Shown: piece after piece, positions 58,601 to 64,000 of the stretch
Numbering within the stretch: position 1 is the stretch's first letter
How the letters are laid out: each line of letters begins with the position of its first letter
From: Kingdonia uniflora
Taxonomy: Eukaryota; Streptophyta; Magnoliopsida; Ranunculales; Circaeasteraceae
DNA: 64,000 nt
Direction: 5' to 3'
Assembly (NCBI GenBank): GCA_014058105.1
Contig: JACGCM010000178.1
Location: 1 to 64,000, forward strand
Position numbers and translations under genes: made by a program
Notes under the pieces: generated by a model
What the model was told of the DNA's origin: nothing
The model's input: only the letters and a program-made list of their open reading frames with translations
Database searches by the model: none

Positions 58601-59221
58601 TGTAGTAGCTAAATTTTGTAAGCTTGAAATGGCTTGGAATTCACTATTGCATCAATTAACCTGCGATAATATTCTAATGGAAAGAAAGAAATGATACTGG
58701 TGATTTTAGGGTTAAAAACCTCTGAATAGGTAAAGAACCATGACCTCGAGTGGAGGATTTTTATAAAAGTATCTTTATTGCTAGAGACCTATATCTTATT
58801 ACAAGTGATCTCTAGATATAGAAATGCCAGAACCTTGTAACTATGAAGTTTGAATGGTTCTGAGAATCTAGATAAGTTGTTTCTTGGTGATTTCTTGTAT
58901 AATTTTTCTGGTCCCTATCTCTTCTGGAACTTCCCCCTTATATAGGCCTTCCCTGCAGTTCTTCATCGTGCTGGAGCACGTTCTCCGAACAATGTGGATT
59001 GTGGTGGTTGACTGAGTAACTGACGACTTCATGAGGGATAGGTTTCTTTGACTGGATAAGGTTTTTTGGTTTGAAGTTTGACCCACATCCTTCACCTGTT
59101 CGTGGAGTAGGTTGAAATATTGACTGGAGAAGTCATGTAGAAAATGCGTGAGTCTGAGATGGAGGTAATTCGGACTGGTGACAGCTCAATTTTAGGTGAG
59201 ATTAATGGATAGGTCCCTGCA
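58601..59221 (-). repeat. Element C 5' LTR (621 bp)
   Basis: Minus-strand start TGCAGGGACC, end TAGCTACTACA. Contains the TATA region (minus strand CCTATATAAG, about 58940) and AATAAA. Full-length partner of the truncated LTR at 50508. Confidence 0.88.
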
Positions 59222-60175
59222 ACTATAGTAGAGGATTGGAAATCAATCCTTTAGAAAAGTAGTAGATCCAATCCCTATATCAAAGATTTAGGCAATACTA
59301 TAGCCTTTGCAGCATGTAAGAGCTTATGAACTACTAGAAATGCAATCAGATATGATAGCAGAATTTCATCCTTGTAGCAGATGAAAATATTTATCCTGAG
59401 AAATATTTCAGATATTGCTAAGCTATCAAATGGGTATATGAATAATCGCCCTCATGACCTTAAGGTTATTAAAGATCTTAAGGTTCAGTATAAGCATAGG
59501 AAAGTATCTTCCATCAAGAGCTATCGATTGTTACTACCTAGGGTAGATGAGATTAAGCTCTGTTGTGATGGCTCTACTCTTGGCAACCCTGGTCCAGCAG
59601 ATATTGCGGTGATTTATATGAACAATGATGGTGTAGTGTTTGGTACTTTTAGTAAAAGAATTACCAAAGCTTCTAACTATATTACAGAGATTTCAGCTAT
59701 ATTGGACGGTATTTAAAAAGATGTGAAAAATGGTTTCTTGAATCATTGTGTAGTTTCTAACTCTTTTGCTGCGGTCAAAGTTTTTAAAAGGAACAAGCTC
59801 CCTTAGGTTTTTGTTGTACAATGGGAAATACTTAAACAAAAGCTATTGTCTTTCAGTATTTCTTCTGTTAGGAGGGAAATAAATTACTTTGCTGGTCAGT
59901 TAGCAAAATAAGGTTCTAATGCAGTGGCATTGGATGAATGGTGTGATGGCAGACCTCCTATCCTTGCCAAGATTAAAGATCCAGTAACTAAGTACTTCAG
60001 ATTTTCTTGATCTGTGTTTGGTTGGCCTAGTTTGGTCTTTTCTATTTCTTTCTGTAGTTGTCTCTTTTCTTGTTTGGATTTCCTTAGCTGCCTGTAGCTT
60101 TTGTCCCATATGGTGTCTTTGTTAAATCTTTAAATAAGGCTAAAATTTTTGCAAAAAATTAAAATAAAATTTATA
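59222..60175 (+). pseudogene. Second LINE, RNase H domain and 3' tail
   Basis: Resumes after element C. The frame 59381-59716 has KLCCDGSTLGNPGPADIAVI (first Asp) and ASNYITEISAILDGI (Glu). After a stop VVSNSFAAVKVF follows, where the usual Asp is Asn, then REINYFAGQLAK and a terminal TKYFRFS. A T-rich tail ends with GCAAAAAATTAAAATAAAA (about 60150-60170). Same domain type as the LINE at 13660 but clearly divergent. Confidence 0.83.
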
Positions 60176-60653
60176 CGTCTACTAGTATTGCTACTAATGA
60201 TTGTAGTGAACAAGAAATAATAACTACTGATATATCACCAAATATTATTCCTGCCAATGCTAATACTTCCAAGTGCCAATAAATAAATACTGTACTTATA
60301 TTAATAAAACCACCATCATTATTTTTGGTAGCAAACCAAGCTTTAGACTATCTGGTCACAATTGTGCAAGAGATTTTACAGATTCTAAAAAATTCAAAAC
60401 CTATAAGCTTCGACCTCTAAGACAGTGTAAACACCGCCAATCGCGCTTATTCGTTAGGGAACCTAAAGGTTCTTATTGTATGAGTTCGCAGGTAGACTTA
60501 GGATTACCACCAATGCTGAATGAAATTTTTGAACTTTATCATGATGAATTTGTATTAGGTGCCAATATTTGAATAAATACTCGAATATACAATCAGTCTT
60601 TCCATTTTAAATTTCTTAAGGTAACATTAGATGACTTACTTGCTAATACAACA
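60176..60653. other. Unassigned stretch with a 99-codon frame
   Basis: Between the LINE tail and element D. Frame 60273-60572 contains a Cys/His/Arg-rich part (CKHRQSRLFVREPKGSYC) and LGLPPMLNEIFELYHDEF. I do not recognise it. Another frame over the same bases is equally open in parts, so coding is unproven. Confidence 0.3.
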
Positions 60654-61242
60654 AGTAGGGACCTATCCCTCGACCTAGTTCAAACTCAAACTACCTCAAT
60701 ATCAGACTCATGCATTACACACGTAACATGTATAATAAACATTGACACCAAGACCATGAACTGATAAAGAACGTGGATCGAGCATTATAGCAAAATAAGA
60801 ACAAGCCAAAGACACCCGCCTTCCACGAACTAAGAGTTACACATTCAACTACCACTTGCCTAATTATCAGGAGATCGTGCTTCTGCACGATAGCAAACTA
60901 AAGATAAGGTCCATATAAAGAAAAAGTTTCAGGGGAGATAAGGACTGGACTTTTGAGATTTTAACACAGGAATTTCTAGATTCTAAACACAACAAGAATT
61001 CTTATTTCGAGATCAATCATTTCAAGCTTGAGAGATCACTTGTAATCAGATATCAGCCTCAAGCAATAAAAGTAACAGTTACTAAATCCTTACCTCGAGG
61101 TCATGGTTTTTTTACCTATTCAAAGATTTTTCATGCTAAATCACTTGTATCATTTCTTGTATTACACTAATTTTGGTCACAGGTACATTTAGTATGAGAT
61201 CTAATTTTGGGCCATTTCGAGCGGCAAAATTAGGCCATTATA
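60654..61242 (+). repeat. Element D 5' LTR (589 bp)
   Basis: Starts AGTAGGGACC (first base A instead of T) and ends GGCCATTATA. TATA-like CCATATAAAG (about 60911) and AATAAA (about 61063) present. The left boundary rests on similarity only. Confidence 0.82.
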
Positions 61243-61264
61243 TTTGGCGTCAACTGTGGGAAAG
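61243..61264 (+). other. Element D primer binding site
   Basis: TTTGGCGTCAACTGTGGG after the LTR; it matches the A/C sites at most positions with changes in the middle of the core. Confidence 0.7.
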
Positions 61265-61320
61265 AAGACATTTCCACGATATCCTAAGGTATACATTTAC
61301 TCCACTATCCATTTCCAATC

Positions 61321-62595
61321 ATGGTCACTTACAAGCAACCAGCAAATAGAATCCAGCTTGATCATTCTGCTGAACCAGAACAACTTGCTGAACTATGGGC
61401 AAATCTCTATGCAAAGACAGAGAATCGTAATGAGCCCGAGTGTCAATTAGTTCTTAACCGCGAGTTCCGCGACAATGAGCTCGAAAGCGAGCGTCAAGCT
61501 CACCTTACGGCATTCAATAAACATGAAGATCAAATGATAACTATACAGATAACATTGCAAGCTTTGCAAGATACACAACAGACTCCCCATACTAGAGATC
61601 GTGATCAAGTGCCAACAAACTCCCGAGTTTCCCCATAAGAAAGATTAAGACCTCGAAGAGTAACCAGCAAAGCAATTTCTAGAAATCTTCAGTACAAACC
61701 CCAAGCTTCAATTCATTTAGGAAGAGAAGCTTAGTCCGATATCAGTAGAGGTCTTCAGCCTACCAAGTGTCAAGAGGAGGGGCAACAACCTCAACACTGG
61801 ATTTTAGCATGTGAACGCTTAAGCGAGGGCACCGGTACTCATAATCCTCGACCAGCTCGCCAAGTCACCCAAGCAATACATCAGTACGTCACACAAGAAC
61901 ATATTGATCAACGTATCAAGGAGTTAATTGAAGCTCAAGCTCTAGGTAGTAAAAACAATTTCACCAAGTTGCAAGGAAGTCTGATTTCCATAGAGTTATT
62001 TGATATGGATGTACCAACAGGTTTCCATACTCTAAAAATACTCAAATACAAGGGAACTGATCCGAAGAAGCACATTTAGCAGTTCCGTGATTCATCGGGT
62101 TATACTCAAATCTCAACCATATTCTATACCGTCTGTTTGCAACAAGTCTGCAAGGAAAACTGCTGTGGTGGTTCCATTCTCTTCCTGAAGATTCATCCTC
62201 ATATTCGACCAACTACAGAAGAATTTGGTCAAGACTTATGCTCGCAATAAAGACAAGGAAGAAAATTTATATTCTCTAATTAGTCTCAAACATTCGTAAG
62301 GAGAGAAACTCAGGGTTTTTGTAAAGAAGTTTCTGGAGCTCACACAAAAATTTGATAATCTCGATCAGAAAATAGTTGTTACAGCTTTTGCAAATGCGCT
62401 GCAACACGATTATAGAGCAAAAGAACATCTCTTCTTAAATAAACCAGTAGCCTTGGAGGATATGATTACCAAGGTAAATAGGTATGTCGACCTAGAAAGG
62501 ATGATGTCTGAATGGCATAAATCTACTAAATCTTCCCTAACCACTAAAGATCAAAATACATAATGCAATAGTGTACCAAAAGAGGACTAGGGTAA
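61321..62595 (+). pseudogene. Element D gag
   Basis: ATG at 61321 opens a 105-codon frame: MVTYKQPANRIQLDHSAEPE, NELESERQAHLTAFNKHEDQ (coiled, acidic/basic). After a stop at 61636 come QYVTQEHIDQRIKELIEAQA and VPTGFHTLKILKYKGTDPKK (gag domain). Then in another frame KLRVFVKKFLELTQKFDNLD and MITKVNRYVDLERMMSEWHK near 62300-62520. No zinc knuckle is seen. Structural protein of the particle. Confidence 0.85.
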
Positions 62596-62601
62596 TCAAA
62601 A

Positions 62602-63660
62602 GTGTTCCAAGGAAAATACAGGCAAACCTCGGCAAGGCAATTTATTACCCAAGCAAGTCCTTTCCAAGATGAATGTGCGGATCACATCAATTTTCCCATG
62701 ATGGCAAATAATAAATTATACCATGCATCCCTACCACTGGAGCCGATTGAAGGGAAACTGTACTGCATGCATCACAAGATAAATCATCATGAAACTGGCA
62801 GCTTCTATGCTTTACAGTGGTTGCTAGAATATATTTTCAAAGATGGAAGAATGTACGAGTACATTATTGATCTGGAATTATACAAGAATGGTAGCTACTT
62901 AACGCAAGTAGAAGTAGTCCAGGTTGAAGATCAAGCCGAAGAAAAACACTTATACTATATGTACAATAGAAACATGATCGAGATCCATCATATTAGCAAC
63001 TCTTCCAAATTAAAGCATTGGTGATTATTAGAGTATTGCGATCTCACCGCTCAAGATAAAGAAGCTAAACTTCTTCCTAAATTCAACAATCGCTGACTTG
63101 GGATCTCATTCGAGGATTACAATACTAGTCACGTCAAGTTTCTTCATCATGACGTACCAGTTATCATGCTGAAGATTAAGAAATTCTTTATGCAAAAAAT
63201 GATAATTGATACGAGTAAAGGTATTGAAATTTTCTTTCAGAGCACGATCAAACAGATGTGATTGGCCAATCAAGTTATTATAAGCGACATCGATATTAGT
63301 GGCTTTAATGGCTCTAAGGAGGAACAAGTAGGCAAGATCATCCTACCAATCATTGCTAGACCTACCACATTCGAAGTCGTATTCTATATCATTAATGCCA
63401 AATCTTTTTATTTAGGGATTATGGGCCGCTGATGGATCTGTAACATGGAAGCAATCGCTTCCACGTATCATTATGTACTTCGTTCAACCACAAAGGTGGC
63501 ATCTACAAAATCAAAGGCTGTTAAAAGCTCTCCTAAGCTTGAAAAAATAGCTTTTCTGCCATTCGCAACACATCTGACAGATATGTTGTATAGAAATTAC
63601 AAAAAGCTAGTCACATCGATGACCAACCTTCAACAGAAGAGCCTATATAGTACATAGACA
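62602..63660 (+). pseudogene. Element D pre-protease linker and protease
   Basis: The frame 62602-63024 covers the linker (NFPMMANNKLYHASLPLEPI, ALQWLLEYIFKDGRMYEYII, EEKHLYYMYNRNMIEIHHIS), which is conserved in A and B. Protease: HHDVPVIMLKIKKF, MIIDTSKGIEIFF (DTSK in place of DTGS), FNGSKEEQVGKIILPI, NAKSFYLGIMGR and a final AIASTYHYVLR. Stops at 63260 and 63430. As in A, the Gly of DTG is lost. Confidence 0.82.
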
Positions 63661-63689
63661 TTGACGAACCTAACATAGGTGCTTATATT

Positions 63690-64000
63690 GGTACCAAGAT
63701 GGTCTAGCATAACAAGGAATCCCTCGTTCACTTCTTACGAATAAATCAAGACATCTTCGCTTGGACTTTCAAAGAAATGCTTGGAGTTGATTCATCTAAG
63801 GCATGTCATAGATTGAGCATAAATAATAATGCCTCGGTGGTCAAACATAAATAGCAAAGACTACTACCTCGTATTCGAGATGAAGTGAACAATAAAATCG
63901 ATAAGTTGAATAAAGTCGAATTCATTTGAGAAGCTAAGTACTCGGATTGGATCTCCAACATTGTCGCAGTTTCAAAGAAGAATAGGAAAGTTTGAGTTTG
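63690..64000 (+). pseudogene. Element D reverse transcriptase, N-terminal start
   Basis: Reads RIRDEVNNKIDKLNKVEFI, then EAKYSDWISNIVAVSKKNRK, equal to A's VGFIREAKYPDWISNIVAVP. A TGA stop splits it at about 63928. Continues beyond the window. Confidence 0.8.

Larger units (their letters stand above)
50508..59221 (-). mobile_element. Ty3/gypsy element C, internally deleted
   Basis: 8,714 bp on the minus strand inserted in the second LINE. 5' LTR 58601-59221; 3' LTR truncated (50508-about 50962). Flanks are GCTGT (50503-50507) and ACTAT (59222-59226), which would be a target duplication with two G to A changes. Compared with B it lacks about half of the 3' LTR plus the first antisense exons, about 1.1 kb of protease/RT, and part of the integrase. 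gag and the tandem array are retained. Confidence 0.88.
60654..64000 (+). mobile_element. Ty3/gypsy element D, 5' part only
   Basis: LTR, primer site, gag, linker, protease and the first residues of RT, in the order and orientation of element A, truncated by the window end. It keeps the gag C-terminal half that A lost and so serves as the reference for A's deletion. Stops and shifts are common. Confidence 0.88.

Overview
This is nuclear DNA from a plant, probably a flowering plant, and almost all of it is decayed transposable elements. The evidence is plant-type Ty1/copia and Ty3/gypsy elements, a plant L1-type LINE carrying an RNase H domain, AT-rich spacers and multi-exon signals. I see no rRNA, tRNA or CRISPR, and no intact host gene. 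One possible host gene remnant is a promoter plus a 19-nt first coding exon at 23084-23344.

Layout. 1-1103: a copia-leader fragment, then the 3' end and LTR of a large gypsy element. 1104-3360: an Athila-like gypsy gag/protease remnant on the minus strand. 5440-14240: a LINE split by a copia element (6951-12919) with a perfect 5-bp target duplication (GTTAA). 14241-16815: mostly unassigned spacer with a possible CACTA-type transposon end. 16816-22300: a second, badly decayed copia element with no 3' LTR in view. 22301-23445: spacer and the orphan gene start.

23446-64000 is built from four related gypsy elements that fit the Tat lineage. Element A (+, 23446-49874) is split by element B (-, 27781-41378). 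B has equal 579-bp LTRs and a perfect ACAAC target duplication, and A's integrase reading frame resumes across it. A's right LTR abuts a second LINE (49875-50507 and 59222-60175). That LINE is split by element C (-, 50508-59221), which has large internal deletions. Element D (+, from 60654) runs off the window end.

The most interesting feature is shared by A, B and C. Between pol and the 3' LTR each carries a gene on the opposite strand, with a conserved globular exon followed by long coiled-coil exons. At least five introns can be placed, with GT/AG borders at the same positions in two or three diverged copies. A conserved TATA box lies just outside the first exon in A and B. The pol and antisense stop codons converge on a tandem-repeat array whose unit is about 115 bp in A and about 160 bp in B and C. 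So each element was organised as LTR, gag, protease, RT, RNase H, integrase, tandem array, antisense spliced gene, LTR. All copies are now broken by stops, frameshifts and deletions.
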